Shown: positions 1 through 5,772, counted from the first letter of the stretch. The stretch is DNA of 6,962 nucleotides from Candidatus Bathyarchaeota archaeon (GCA_025057795.1 JANXEP010000065.1:1-6962), one strand, 5' to 3'. Translations and numbers: made by a program. Notes: generated by a model not told the origin, from the letters alone.

Positions 1-6
1 TGGGCC

Positions 7-164
7 TTATGGGGCGGCGGGGTGCAGCGAGGCGCCATGCGCAGTTTTAGCCACAATAGCGGCGCCAGCCATATACAACGCGATAGGCAAGTGGATAGAC
101 GACTGGCCCATAACCCCAGAAAAAATACTAAAAACACTAAAAAGTGGCTAAGAAAAACTAGCAT
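7..164 (-). pseudogene. possible small two-helix membrane protein, frameshifted
   Basis: Not recognised; weak call. An ATG at 164-162 on the minus strand follows an AGAAGG-like ribosome site and opens a very hydrophobic stretch (MLVFLSHFLVFLVFFLG). At the GGGG run (115-118) the sensible reading moves to another frame, which reads VMGQSSIHLPIALYMAGAAI and ends at the TAA at 7-9. Adding one G at that run would give a single protein of about 52 residues with two membrane segments. Without it, the first frame stays open to the left window edge but turns into an unlikely run of Arg, Cys and Trp. The region from 1 to 110 is GC-richer than what follows. The alternatives are a decayed tail of a larger transporter or chance. 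Confidence 0.2.
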
Positions 165-189
165 GCGCAGCCTTCTTGTGACTGAAAAC

Positions 190-253
190 CTAGAGGGGAT
201 GCGAAAATGGCTTTTGAGGCCATCCATTTTCCACAGCGAAAAATCTAGAGGGG
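190..253. repeat. 9-bp direct repeat flanking a hairpin
   Basis: CTAGAGGGG occurs at 190-198 and again at 245-253. Between the copies lies an inverted repeat, GAAAATGG (203-210) with CCATTTTC (224-231), loop 13. A second, mutually exclusive stem, ATGGC (207-211) with GCCAT (219-223), uses part of the same left arm. No function is recognised. The second repeat copy ends about 9 bases before a candidate TTG start at 263, so it could be a ribosome site there. The rest of 1-385 shows no other feature I can support apart from the two small frames listed. Confidence 0.3.
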
Positions 254-262
254 GTATCAATT

Positions 263-373
263 TTGACATATGACGACAAGCGTAAAATTGACATGGCAGT
301 TTTTGAAACCAACCAATTATTGCTCGCTTGGTCTAAAGCACACCCTAACATACTCATGGCTCATGAAGCGTAA
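263..373 (+). CDS. candidate small ORF, 36 aa, unknown
   Basis: Not recognised; low confidence. A TTG start at 263 follows a purine-rich GAGGGGG (248-254) at a spacing of 8 bases. The frame reads TYDDKRKIDMAVFETNQLLL and ends AHPNILMAHEA at the TAA 371-373, just before the convergent stop of the membrane gene at 386. The composition is protein-like (charged start, then an amphipathic helix), and the same frame is open back to 218. There is no ATG start except the internal one at 293. It may be a real microprotein, the end of a gene decayed upstream, or chance. Confidence 0.2.
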   Translation: MTYDDKRKIDMAVFETNQLLLAWSKAHPNILMAHEA

Positions 374-385
374 TGGCTTGCGACG

Positions 386-937
386 TTAGGCTGCGGAGAG
401 TTTTTTGTGGTATAGTCTCGCTGCAACACATAGCACAGCGGTGACTATGGCGAACCAGAAGGGCCACTGGAAACTCGTCGTCACTGAAACATTGACGGTT
501 GCGCCCTGCGTCGCGTCGGACAGCCTTACCATGGCTGTTCCATAGATTGGCATGCTAATGTTAAACATTAAATTGAGAATCATGGTTACGGCGATTATTC
601 CCGCAAGGAAGAAAATCACCGAGTAAAGGGGTTTTTTGTATGCAAAGCACAAGAGTCTCTTCGAATAAGCCTTATAGGGGCTTAAGGAGTATATGATCAA
701 GATTATGCCGCCGATCAGAAGCATGAGGAGGCTTGAAATGTTTAGAGCCAGTATAAGCGGTATTACAAATGCCATGCCTAGAAAGCTGAAATTGAGGTTG
801 AACGGTGAAACGTTAACCCTTAAGAAATCCTCGCCGATCACGAGTTGCCACCACGGCGTGTGAAGGGACACGGCTATGAGGAGAATTGCCGCGACGCCTC
901 CCGCGATGCCAAACCAGTTAACCACCCGCACAATCAT
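386..937 (-). CDS. four-helix integral membrane protein, unknown function
   Basis: Not assigned to a named family. The 183-residue product is strongly hydrophobic. Residues about 8-25 form helix 1; a short loop with the aromatic motif HTPWWQL and a predicted outside stretch follow. A long hydrophobic run at 52-84 (one long or two short helices, with Pro60) comes next, then about 103-125, a second outside stretch rich in Thr, Val and Ser (130-155), and a final helix at about 157-174 ending in the basic tail RLYHKKLSAA. Tryptophans in the first outer loop and two outside beta-like loops recall the general claudin/PMP22 topology, but that is only a resemblance. Its ATG overlaps the stop of the upstream LEA14-like frame as ATGA (937-934), so the two are translationally coupled and very likely one operon with a joint envelope role. 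Confidence 0.8.
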   Translation of the reverse strand: MIVRVVNWFGIAGGVAAILLIAVSLHTPWWQLVIGEDFLRVNVSPFNLNFSFLGMAFVIPLILALNISSLLMLLIGGIILIIYSLSPYKAYSKRLLCFAYKKPLYSVIFFLAGIIAVTMILNLMFNISMPIYGTAMVRLSDATQGATVNVSVTTSFQWPFWFAIVTAVLCVAARLYHKKLSAA

Positions 938-1209
938 CCCCCACGAGAGCCTATGGGAACGTTCGTCAGCTTTATCGGTTGACTAGTCTGAACAACCACA
1001 CCCTCAACGTCCACTGTGAAGTTCGCTAGATTAATGTCTATGGCACTTTCTCCAGCATGCTGACTTCTTATGTGCTGCTCAGCGTCAACATCCCACTGAG
1101 ACACAACTATCAAGTGGGATGTCATCCCAGACTCCAATCCTACAGGCCCACTCAAGTACGCGTGGCCTAATGGGTAATCATGCACAGCACAAACAACATC
1201 AGCCTCCAT
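934..1209 (-). CDS. LEA14/WHy-like beta protein, C-terminal part (frameshifted gene)
   Basis: This is the downstream part of one gene split by a frameshift. It carries the motifs HDYPLGHAYLS, an alternating hydrophobic pattern typical of beta strands, and FTVDVEGVVVQTSQPI near the end. In LEA14/WHy-type domains a strand and 'lG.a.l..p..l..g' pattern is followed by an immunoglobulin-like sandwich; that assignment is by pattern, not by search. The ATG at 1209 is probably not the true start. In this frame a TGA lies seven codons upstream, and the missing N-terminal half is found in the neighbouring frame (1167-1475). One added base near 1208-1217 would fuse them into about 180 residues reading LRLI-N-MEADVVC. 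The stop overlaps the next gene's ATG by four bases. Confidence 0.6.
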   Translation of the reverse strand: MEADVVCAVHDYPLGHAYLSGPVGLESGMTSHLIVVSQWDVDAEQHIRSQHAGESAIDINLANFTVDVEGVVVQTSQPIKLTNVPIGSRGG

Positions 1210-1475
1210 ATTATTAACCGCAAGTCAACGTTCAACCTATTTGTGACTCTGAAATTCAAAGTGAGCGTGCGCGTCTCCGAATCATACGCAACATTGACAA
1301 GCTCTATCGTCTGCAACGTCTCCGAAAAAGCCCCCATCGACTCATTTAACTCCTGAATCTCCGGCGGAATCACCACCTCAATAGGATTGCCCACATGCAC
1401 CAGAACCGTTCCAGCTAAGGGCCCGATAGCAACCACTATGTTAATCAACGCTAAAACTACAGAAATTTTCTCCAT
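1167..1475 (-). CDS. LEA14/WHy-like protein, N-terminal part with membrane anchor (frameshifted gene)
   Basis: The N-terminal half begins MEKISVVLALINIVVAIGPL, a signal-anchor or signal peptide (hydrophobic about 4-26), so the protein is exported or membrane-tethered. The first strands of a beta domain follow: TIELVNVAYDSETRTLTLNF and then RVTNRLNVDLRL, matching the 'vtN.n.v.l.i' signature of LEA14/WHy domains. After residue about 88 the frame reads an implausible tail (WRLMLFVLCMITH) because it overlaps the real continuation in the other frame at 1209. The ATG at 1475 is preceded by the purine-rich GGAAGGGGAAGG, a good ribosome site. A small dyad (TTATTA-tccc-TAATAA, 1509-1524) lies 34 bases upstream. 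First gene of the operon running to 386. Confidence 0.6.
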   Translation of the reverse strand: MEKISVVLALINIVVAIGPLAGTVLVHVGNPIEVVIPPEIQELNESMGAFSETLQTIELVNVAYDSETRTLTLNFRVTNRLNVDLRLIIWRLMLFVLCMITH

Positions 1476-1612
1476 CCTTCCCCTTCCAAATCTGGAATAA
1501 TGTAATGTTTATTATCCCTAATAATTCTTTCCCAGTCAAGTCTCCATGCAAACCCTTAACCCCATAAAGGCACATTATCATGTAAAAGAGCAATCGTCAT
1601 GGTTGCGCCTTC

Positions 1613-1805
1613 ATGGAATACGCCAAAACCCTAAACCTTTTAACGGAATACGTCCACAAGCAGCCAAACGCCAAAGCCCTAGATCAGCTGCAAAAACTAG
1701 GGGGGTAGGGCCAATTTAGCAGTTCCAGAAACCCTAAAATTGACTCCGGGAGTAGGGGGAGGCGAAAATAAGCTCTGCCAACAGCCCATTTTCACTTTAA
1801 CTTGA
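1613..1805 (+). pseudogene. possible small gene broken at a G run, about 63 aa if restored
   Basis: Not recognised. An ATG at 1613 opens a helical, protein-like frame (MEYAKTLNLLTEYV, then NAKALDQLQKLGG) that stops at TAG 1706-1708, inside a run of six G (1700-1705). If the run had five G, the frame would continue GGRANLAVPETLKLTPG and end at TGA 1803-1805, giving about 63 residues. No clear ribosome site precedes the ATG. The same kind of single-base slip appears in clearer genes nearby, which makes this reading more credible. It could equally be two chance open stretches. Confidence 0.25.
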
Positions 1806-1870
1806 AGACATAAAATCAAAAGTGCCGGAGATTTGAAAGCGCAAAACCTCTTCAGGAAAAGGAAATAGCG

Positions 1871-1898
1871 CTCCCAGGGCTCAGGCCCAGCCCGGGAG
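1871..1898 (-). terminator. strong hairpin downstream of tRNA-Asn
   Basis: CTCCCAGGGCT (1871-1881) pairs with AGCCCGGGAG (1889-1898): ten G/C-rich pairs with one bulged A and a seven-base loop. Read on the minus strand it lies 20 bases beyond the tRNA end and is followed by a pyrimidine-rich stretch (CTATTTCCTTTTCC, ending near 1855). It may be a transcription stop or a 3' structure of a tRNA precursor. A stem this strong is unusual beside archaeal tRNAs, which mostly stop at plain T runs. Confidence 0.45.
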
Positions 1899-1917
1899 TA
1901 CGCCGGTTCAGTAAAAG

Positions 1918-1991
1918 CGCCGCCGGTCGGACTTGAACCGACGACCGACTGGTTAACAGCCAGCCGCTCTACCGATCTGAGCTACGGCGGC
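1918..1991 (-). tRNA. tRNA-Asn (anticodon GTT)
   Basis: A complete cloverleaf of 74 bases without an intron. The acceptor stem GCCGCCG (1991-1985) pairs perfectly with CGGCGGC (1925-1919), discriminator G at 1918. The D stem is GCTC/GAGC. The anticodon stem is GCTGG/CCAGT (one G-T pair) with loop CTGTTAA, so the anticodon is GTT, which reads Asn codons AAC and AAU. The variable loop is CGGTC, and the T arm is GTCGG-TTCAAGT-CCGAC. No CCA is encoded; CTTTT follows directly. It has its own TATA-like box and appears to be a single transcript, with protein genes on the same strand on both sides. Confidence 0.97.
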
Positions 1992-2022
1992 CCGCCTAGA
2001 CTAAAAGTTTGAGCTCTTCTGC

Positions 2023-2031
2023 AATATTTAA
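2023..2031 (-). promoter_or_regulatory. TATA-like box of tRNA-Asn
   Basis: TTAAATATT on the minus strand, preceded by AAAC-like bases that would suit a TFB-recognition element. It is centred 36 bases before the mature tRNA start. With the usual archaeal spacing, transcription would begin near 2000, leaving a leader of about nine bases. Confidence 0.55.
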
Positions 2032-2221
2032 GTTTATTCCGCTTCTTAACGACGAAAGTCTACAAGATCAGCCTTTAGAAAAGACGAAACCAGTGTATTC
2101 CTCATCTGAGCCCTACGAGGACCCTAAAAACGGCGTCTTCGGCACCCCGTTTGCCACCTACTCGGCTGAGTTTCCAGTAGAGGTGCGTCTAACATGAGTC
2201 AGCGACGTGAAGAACAAGACG

Positions 2222-2992
2222 TCATTGATGATATGTAGCTGCGGGGGTGGGAACATGTGGCCCGAGGAAGGGCGGTTCGTCGCTAACCCTTCGCAGGTTG
2301 AAAGTAACAATGTCCTTTGTTTCAGTCGGCCCAATAACCGTTTCAATTTTTCCGCCGGATCTTTTGAGACAGATAAACTCATCCATCTCAGAAACAAAGG
2401 TTTCTTCAAAACTTGCACTCACGGCATCCCCTGCAACATTAGCCTTGAACTGTGAGTAACGCACGAATTGCGTGATTGTTAAACTTCCATCGGCGTTGAC
2501 TGTTCCTGCACACTCAAACGTACCCTCCAGCGTGGAAAACATTACTATGTACTCACCAAACGCTGCATTATCAAACTTAATGCTCTCCTGTACATTGTAA
2601 AACTTAACAAATCCCTTTATCTCCACCCCCTTCTGCAGAATCCATATAGATATGGAGCCGCCCGCCTCTGCCCTGCCGAACTCTTCCCAGTCGACTTCCC
2701 CTTTAATCCTGGACACGGTTAGAATCTGAAAGGTTCCCTCCCATTTTCCAGTTACACTAGTCACACACTGAGTTGATGGACACCACCGTTCAGCGCATAT
2801 TTGCTCCAAAGACCAGTAATCATAAAGTGAGAAATCCACATCAACTCCAATGGTTGCCCCAGATATGTAACCATACTCATTGGAGTAAGCGTTGTCCACC
2901 ATCATAAAGTACTTGCCGTTCAGTTGGTAGTAAACTAATTCACCCAGATAATCGGCATATTCGTCTAAGTTATCCCTATTTTCACAATACAT
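2222..2992 (-). CDS. transglutaminase-like protein, C-terminal part with catalytic Asp and beta domain (frameshifted gene)
   Basis: The downstream piece of the multidomain gene that starts at 4234. Its first six codons (MYCENR) are the wrong frame of the intact sequence ALCIVKIG; the genuine frame joins at DNLDEYADYLGELVYYQ. MMVDNAYS supplies the Asp of the Cys-His-Asp triad (Asp33, codon 2896-2894). The last transglutaminase-fold strands run to about residue 50. Three cysteines (66, 71, 76) follow, then about 155 residues of alternating hydrophobic pattern (from TGKWEGTFQI to FNLRRV), which look like a beta barrel or sandwich of unknown type. A proline-rich tail (PPFLGPHVPTP) ends the protein. 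As written, it has neither catalytic Cys nor His and no export signal, so it is very unlikely to be an independent gene. It ends convergent to a doubtful plus-strand frame at 2009-2197. Confidence 0.7.
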   Translation of the reverse strand: MYCENRDNLDEYADYLGELVYYQLNGKYFMMVDNAYSNEYGYISGATIGVDVDFSLYDYWSLEQICAERWCPSTQCVTSVTGKWEGTFQILTVSRIKGEVDWEEFGRAEAGGSISIWILQKGVEIKGFVKFYNVQESIKFDNAAFGEYIVMFSTLEGTFECAGTVNADGSLTITQFVRYSQFKANVAGDAVSASFEETFVSEMDEFICLKRSGGKIETVIGPTETKDIVTFNLRRVSDEPPFLGPHVPTPAATYHQ

Positions 2993-3070
2993 AGGGCGTG
3001 ATTAACGATTCCAGGCACCTCCACGCTTACAGCCGCCACGTAAGCTTCCACGCCAAAGTAGTTGTAAAAA
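2974..3070 (-). pseudogene. out-of-frame middle of the transglutaminase gene, carrying the catalytic His
   Basis: About 30 codons between two indels are readable only in a third frame: YFGVEAYVAAVSVEV, then NHALCIVKIG. In transglutaminase-like proteases the segment after the nucleophile Cys contains 'G..ay.v......HA...v', so His (codon 3000-2998) is the catalytic histidine. The left limit is a CCC on the plus strand (2974-2976), where one more G on the coding strand would restore GGGGAT (I-G-D-N). The right limit is the five-T run (3066-3070), where one T fewer gives A-F-Y-N-Y-F-G. The two changes cancel, so the 3' frame is back in register with the 5' frame. Confidence 0.65.
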
Positions 3071-4234
3071 TGCAGCCTCAAGGATAGCCATATCCTCGCA
3101 ATCGCCATACCCCTCTTTAAACGTCTCATACGGCTTCTGCCAGTATTCGTCTCCAGGCCTGTCATCTCCGAGTTCCTCTTGGGTTATTAATCCAGACACT
3201 TTGGCCGAAAACCCCTCAGGGTCATATTCATCATCGTATCGGTACTTAATGTTCGCCTCAACCCATGCGAAGAATTCCTGGCCCTCGTTCAGACTCATTT
3301 TCCCGTCGCCGTTTAAATCGAATTTATCAAAGAATAACGCCAAGTCGAACGGAATTATCCCCTCTGCGGATGTTGTACGGCATAGCGCCATCAATCGATC
3401 CCGAACTTCGGACGAGGCTTCAATATTCTTTTGTTCAATCGAAGCATATTCCTTGTACCGAGTCTTAACATTTTCATACTCATTATGATATCTGTCCAGG
3501 TCGGATTCCATCATGGCTATCCATTTTTTATATCCGGATAGAAAGCTGGGTGTAAGCCCCCACGCCTCTGCAGTTTCAGGATCTTGCTCGTAAAGCCTCT
3601 GCAAAGTATCCAATGTTTGACTGTGGTCAGGGATTAAATTTCCATATGAAACCAACGCAAACCCTACTTGTGGAAGAAGTTCCGGATCCTCCCGAGATTG
3701 AGAAAGTAAGTCCTCAAGGGCATACCAGTCCGCGACTAATCTTATCCTCTTGATCTCTGCATCCATGTATCCAAAGTAGATTTTATAACCATAAGACATG
3801 CCAAGCGCAAGCCTTTCAGCGATAGCCGAATACTCCTTCATGGCGTTTCCAAGCAATCTTTCCATTTCATACGTGATCCTATAGGCTGTGCCGTAATCCT
3901 TTACGTCTAAAGCATCACGACCTCTATCTTTCTCGACCTCTATCTGAGCGATAACGGCATCTAATGCATTTGTATCGGGGGTCGGCTTTGAAGTAGGAGT
4001 GGGCATTAAAGTTGGAGCATACTTATAGGCGATAACTGAAATAACCATTACGAAAATAATAACGCTTATAGTTGCCCCTAATATTTTCTGAAGCTTTATA
4101 GCTTTCTTCTTTGTGGGAGTTGGTGGCGGTGTGGGTGACGATGCTAGAGGGGTGTAGATACCCTTCCAGGCACAATGGGGACAGTAAACAGCGTCCGCAG
4201 GAACCTCCTTACCGCACTTTGGACAAGAAGGCAT
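3002..4234 (-). CDS. zinc-ribbon, membrane-anchored transglutaminase-like protein, N-terminal part (frameshifted gene)
   Basis: A signal-free, membrane-anchored protein. Residues 4-21 are a zinc ribbon, CPKC-x10-CPHC, which should stay in the cytosol. A Pro/Thr linker (30-41) precedes one membrane helix at about 51-73, then a second Pro/Thr linker (78-87). Residues 88-290 are helical, with coiled-coil character. DLNGDGKMSLNE (306-317) is a textbook EF-hand calcium loop. The transglutaminase-like fold then starts and EGYGDCEDMA holds the nucleophile Cys379 (codon 3100-3098). After residue about 390 the frame is lost: the tail LLWRGSLRGG to the TAA at 3002 is not native. The ATG at 4234 has GAGG six bases upstream. 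The restored gene would end at 2222 with about 670 codons. Family: membrane-bound archaeal transglutaminase-like peptidases; the target is unknown. Confidence 0.8.
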   Translation of the reverse strand: MPSCPKCGKEVPADAVYCPHCAWKGIYTPLASSPTPPPTPTKKKAIKLQKILGATISVIIFVMVISVIAYKYAPTLMPTPTSKPTPDTNALDAVIAQIEVEKDRGRDALDVKDYGTAYRITYEMERLLGNAMKEYSAIAERLALGMSYGYKIYFGYMDAEIKRIRLVADWYALEDLLSQSREDPELLPQVGFALVSYGNLIPDHSQTLDTLQRLYEQDPETAEAWGLTPSFLSGYKKWIAMMESDLDRYHNEYENVKTRYKEYASIEQKNIEASSEVRDRLMALCRTTSAEGIIPFDLALFFDKFDLNGDGKMSLNEGQEFFAWVEANIKYRYDDEYDPEGFSAKVSGLITQEELGDDRPGDEYWQKPYETFKEGYGDCEDMAILEAAFLQLLWRGSLRGGCKRGGAWNR

Positions 4235-4249
4235 ATTTGTCCTCGATTG

Positions 4250-4286
4250 AATTAGCTTAGAACACGCAGAAAGTGTTCGACTAATT
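4250..4286. promoter_or_regulatory. dyad in the leader of the transglutaminase-like gene
   Basis: GAACAC (4260-4265) and GTGTTC (4273-4278) are perfect inverted repeats around a 7-base centre. They are flanked by a second pair, AATTAG (4250-4255) and CTAATT (4281-4286), giving 12 paired positions over 37 bases. It lies 16 bases upstream of the ATG at 4234 and leaves the GAGG ribosome site free. If the TATA box at 4310-4317 is used, the transcript would begin almost exactly with this stem. Operator at the start site, a 5' stem-loop, or a stop for the upstream radical SAM transcript are all possible. Confidence 0.45.
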
Positions 4287-4309
4287 CTATGTATGATATT
4301 ACTTTAAAG

Positions 4310-4317
4310 TTATTTAA
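4310..4317 (-). promoter_or_regulatory. TATA-like box before the zinc-ribbon transglutaminase gene
   Basis: TTAAATAA on the minus strand, preceded by ACC. It would place transcription start near 4287, giving a leader of about 53 bases. A second AT-rich candidate (TTTAAAGTAATA, about 4296-4307) lies closer. This promoter suggests the gene is not simply read through from the radical SAM gene 100 bases upstream. Confidence 0.4.
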
Positions 4318-4335
4318 GGTTTCTGTAACCGCTTC

Positions 4336-5772
4336 TCAGAGGATCCCCGCCTTCCTTGCCTTGTATTTAATTATGTTTACGAAGAGGGAGTATAGGGAAC
4401 GCATGGGCTTTGCATACCATCTTCCGGAAAAGGACAAATTTATTATATTGCCTATCCATCGGAAATCATGCCTTAAGCATTTGATTAAAAGTTCATAGTG
4501 GAGTTTTGTCATCTGGGTTTCTTTGAACCATGCCTCGCTTTTCAGCCTCCCCAAAGGAACAAAGAACAGTGGCACGATAAGACTTCTAATCCCTTCAAGG
4601 CTTTCAACAAGCTCAATGGTCTTTATCAGATCCTCCTCCGTCTCCTCCGGAACACCCACAATTAACGTGCACGCGGGAATCAGATTGTTATCATGCATTA
4701 ATCCCATGCCTTCGCGGACAACATCAGGCCACTCTTCGGGCTTGAAGGGATTCGCCTTCGCAGGCATAACCTTCTTTGCAAGTTCCGGTGAGCCTGTTTC
4801 TATGCCAACCTCAGCGCCCCACCAAGGCTGTTTCTGCAATATAACTTCGGCCACCCGTCTAAAAAGTTTAGGTTTCGCCGCGACCGTTGCGAGAGAACAG
4901 TGGCTCCAGCTTATGCCAAGCGCGCATCTTTCTAAAACAGCCTCGTGAAGTCTAACAAGTTTTTCATCGTCTGGAATGGTGTTTTTAGAACCATAGAGCA
5001 TAACGTCTTCTGCGTGGAGACACGCGCTGGACGCGTATCCCCACATAGAGTTTACCTCCATCTCCCGCAGCACTTTTTCTATGGGGTACCACCTTAACGG
5101 CCTTAGAGTCACACTGCAAAACTTGCATCCCCTGCAGCACCCCCTACCAATCTCCACCAAGCCATTAATTGAAGGATACATGATGTTGGGGATTTCCTCC
5201 AAGCTGGGGGTCTCCTCGACGCTTACCTCATAATAGCGGGGCAACTTCTCGCCGTTTAAAGCTGCACGCATAATTTTCCCAATAACCTTCTCCGCTTCGC
5301 CTTCGACTATGCAGTCAATTCCATGCTCTTCAACAAACTTCTCCCTGTATCGGAACTGCCACACTCCAGAACCGCCCACAACTATTTTCAAGCCACGCCT
5401 CTTTGCTTTCCTAATTGCAGGCTTTTCCAACAAACCGCGAAAGTATTGCGCCAAGAAAGGCTCCTTCTTCAAGATGGCGGCAAAAGTGCTTGAAGCTGGA
5501 CCAAGCCCAAAAGGGTCCATTACGTGTATGCCTAAAACTTTTGCTTCGTTTATGTATTTTTCAACATGGTCTGGGTCAACGGTTAAAACGTCAAACCCTT
5601 CACTTAAAAGTTGAGCCTCAATCTTTCTCAACCCATATGGAGCCGCAACTGGAACGCCGTTCCTTGTTTTAATCGGTGGGAAGAATAGGAAACTGTAAAG
5701 CCAGTTTGGAATAACATTCGGAGGCGCGCATGCCCCAAAGCCTATGAATTCATTACGGTGATAGTCGCTCAT
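4336..5772 (-). CDS. radical SAM protein with N-terminal B12-binding-like domain
   Basis: An intact 478-residue enzyme counted from the ATG at 5772. Residues about 35-180 form a Rossmann-type domain (PYGLRKIEAQLLSEGFDV, KIVVGGSGVW, DCIVEGEAEK), the layout seen before the radical SAM core in the B12-binding radical SAM superfamily. The cobalamin motif DxHxxG is not visible, so B12 binding is doubtful. The core holds CCRGCKFC, that is Cys212-x3-Cys216-x2-Cys219 for the 4Fe-4S cluster. AEVGIETGS (about 320-328) is the SAM-contacting strand, and LIVGVPEETEEDL (about 371-383) a late core strand. The C-terminus is basic (KYKARKAGIL). Substrate unknown. A TTG at 5793 would add seven residues, but its best ribosome site is 16 bases away, whereas TCTAAAATAAT lies 28 bases before the ATG and fits leaderless transcription. 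Confidence 0.85.
   Translation of the reverse strand: MSDYHRNEFIGFGACAPPNVIPNWLYSFLFFPPIKTRNGVPVAAPYGLRKIEAQLLSEGFDVLTVDPDHVEKYINEAKVLGIHVMDPFGLGPASSTFAAILKKEPFLAQYFRGLLEKPAIRKAKRRGLKIVVGGSGVWQFRYREKFVEEHGIDCIVEGEAEKVIGKIMRAALNGEKLPRYYEVSVEETPSLEEIPNIMYPSINGLVEIGRGCCRGCKFCSVTLRPLRWYPIEKVLREMEVNSMWGYASSACLHAEDVMLYGSKNTIPDDEKLVRLHEAVLERCALGISWSHCSLATVAAKPKLFRRVAEVILQKQPWWGAEVGIETGSPELAKKVMPAKANPFKPEEWPDVVREGMGLMHDNNLIPACTLIVGVPEETEEDLIKTIELVESLEGIRSLIVPLFFVPLGRLKSEAWFKETQMTKLHYELLIKCLRHDFRWIGNIINLSFSGRWYAKPMRSLYSLFVNIIKYKARKAGIL

Larger units (their letters stand above)
1476..1917. other. largely non-coding interval between operon and tRNA
   Basis: No confident gene in about 440 bases. It contains, from left to right: the AT-rich leader of the operon that starts at 1475, with a dyad at 1509-1524; a possible frameshifted plus-strand small gene at 1613-1805; several G runs (1700-1705, 1707-1710, 1752-1760) that are too far apart for a compact quadruplex; and a strong hairpin at 1871-1898. 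Immediately after the tRNA 3' end (minus strand) is a TTTT run (1913-1916) that suits archaeal tRNA termination. Confidence 0.5.

Noticed and set aside
22..273. Plus-strand open frame of 83 codons
   Set aside because: Low-complexity (NTKNTKKW from an A-rich stretch), rich in Arg, Ser and His, no ribosome site, and it runs through the repeats and hairpin.
270..389. Plus-strand ATG frame of 39 codons
   Set aside because: No ribosome site, overlaps the stop of the membrane gene, and the alternative frame at 263-373 is more protein-like.
1700..1760. G-quadruplex
   Set aside because: The G runs are separated by more than 30 bases, too far for a compact four-run structure.
1918..1991. tRNA-Asn as an integration site of a mobile island
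   Set aside because: No integrase gene and no second copy of the tRNA 3' end seen in the window.
2009..2197. Plus-strand frame of 62 codons with a TTG start
   Set aside because: The composition is fairly protein-like (SEPYEDPKNGVFGTPFA), but the start lies inside the tRNA promoter region with no ribosome site or ATG. Kept only as a possible remnant.
2158..2418. Minus-strand frame of 86 codons
   Set aside because: Shadow of the beta-domain coding region in a different frame, rich in Leu, Arg and Ser.
2207..2459. Two plus-strand frames antisense to the transglutaminase gene
   Set aside because: Antisense shadows of a strongly patterned coding sequence.
2960..3080. Programmed ribosomal frameshifting in the transglutaminase gene
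   Set aside because: Two shifts of opposite sign about 90 bases apart, with no recognisable slippery heptamer or downstream structure, and similar indels in unrelated nearby genes.
3201..3488. Plus-strand frames antisense to the EF-hand region
   Set aside because: Shadows; Ser-, Arg- and Tyr-rich with no start signals.
4289..4498. Plus-strand frame of 69 codons
   Set aside because: Antisense to the radical SAM 3' end and starts inside the leader region of the next gene; no independent support.
4523..4948. Plus-strand frame of 141 codons
   Set aside because: Antisense to the conserved radical SAM core; Ser-, Thr- and Pro-rich shadow.
5309..5672. Two overlapping plus-strand frames
   Set aside because: Antisense shadows of the radical SAM N-terminal domain.
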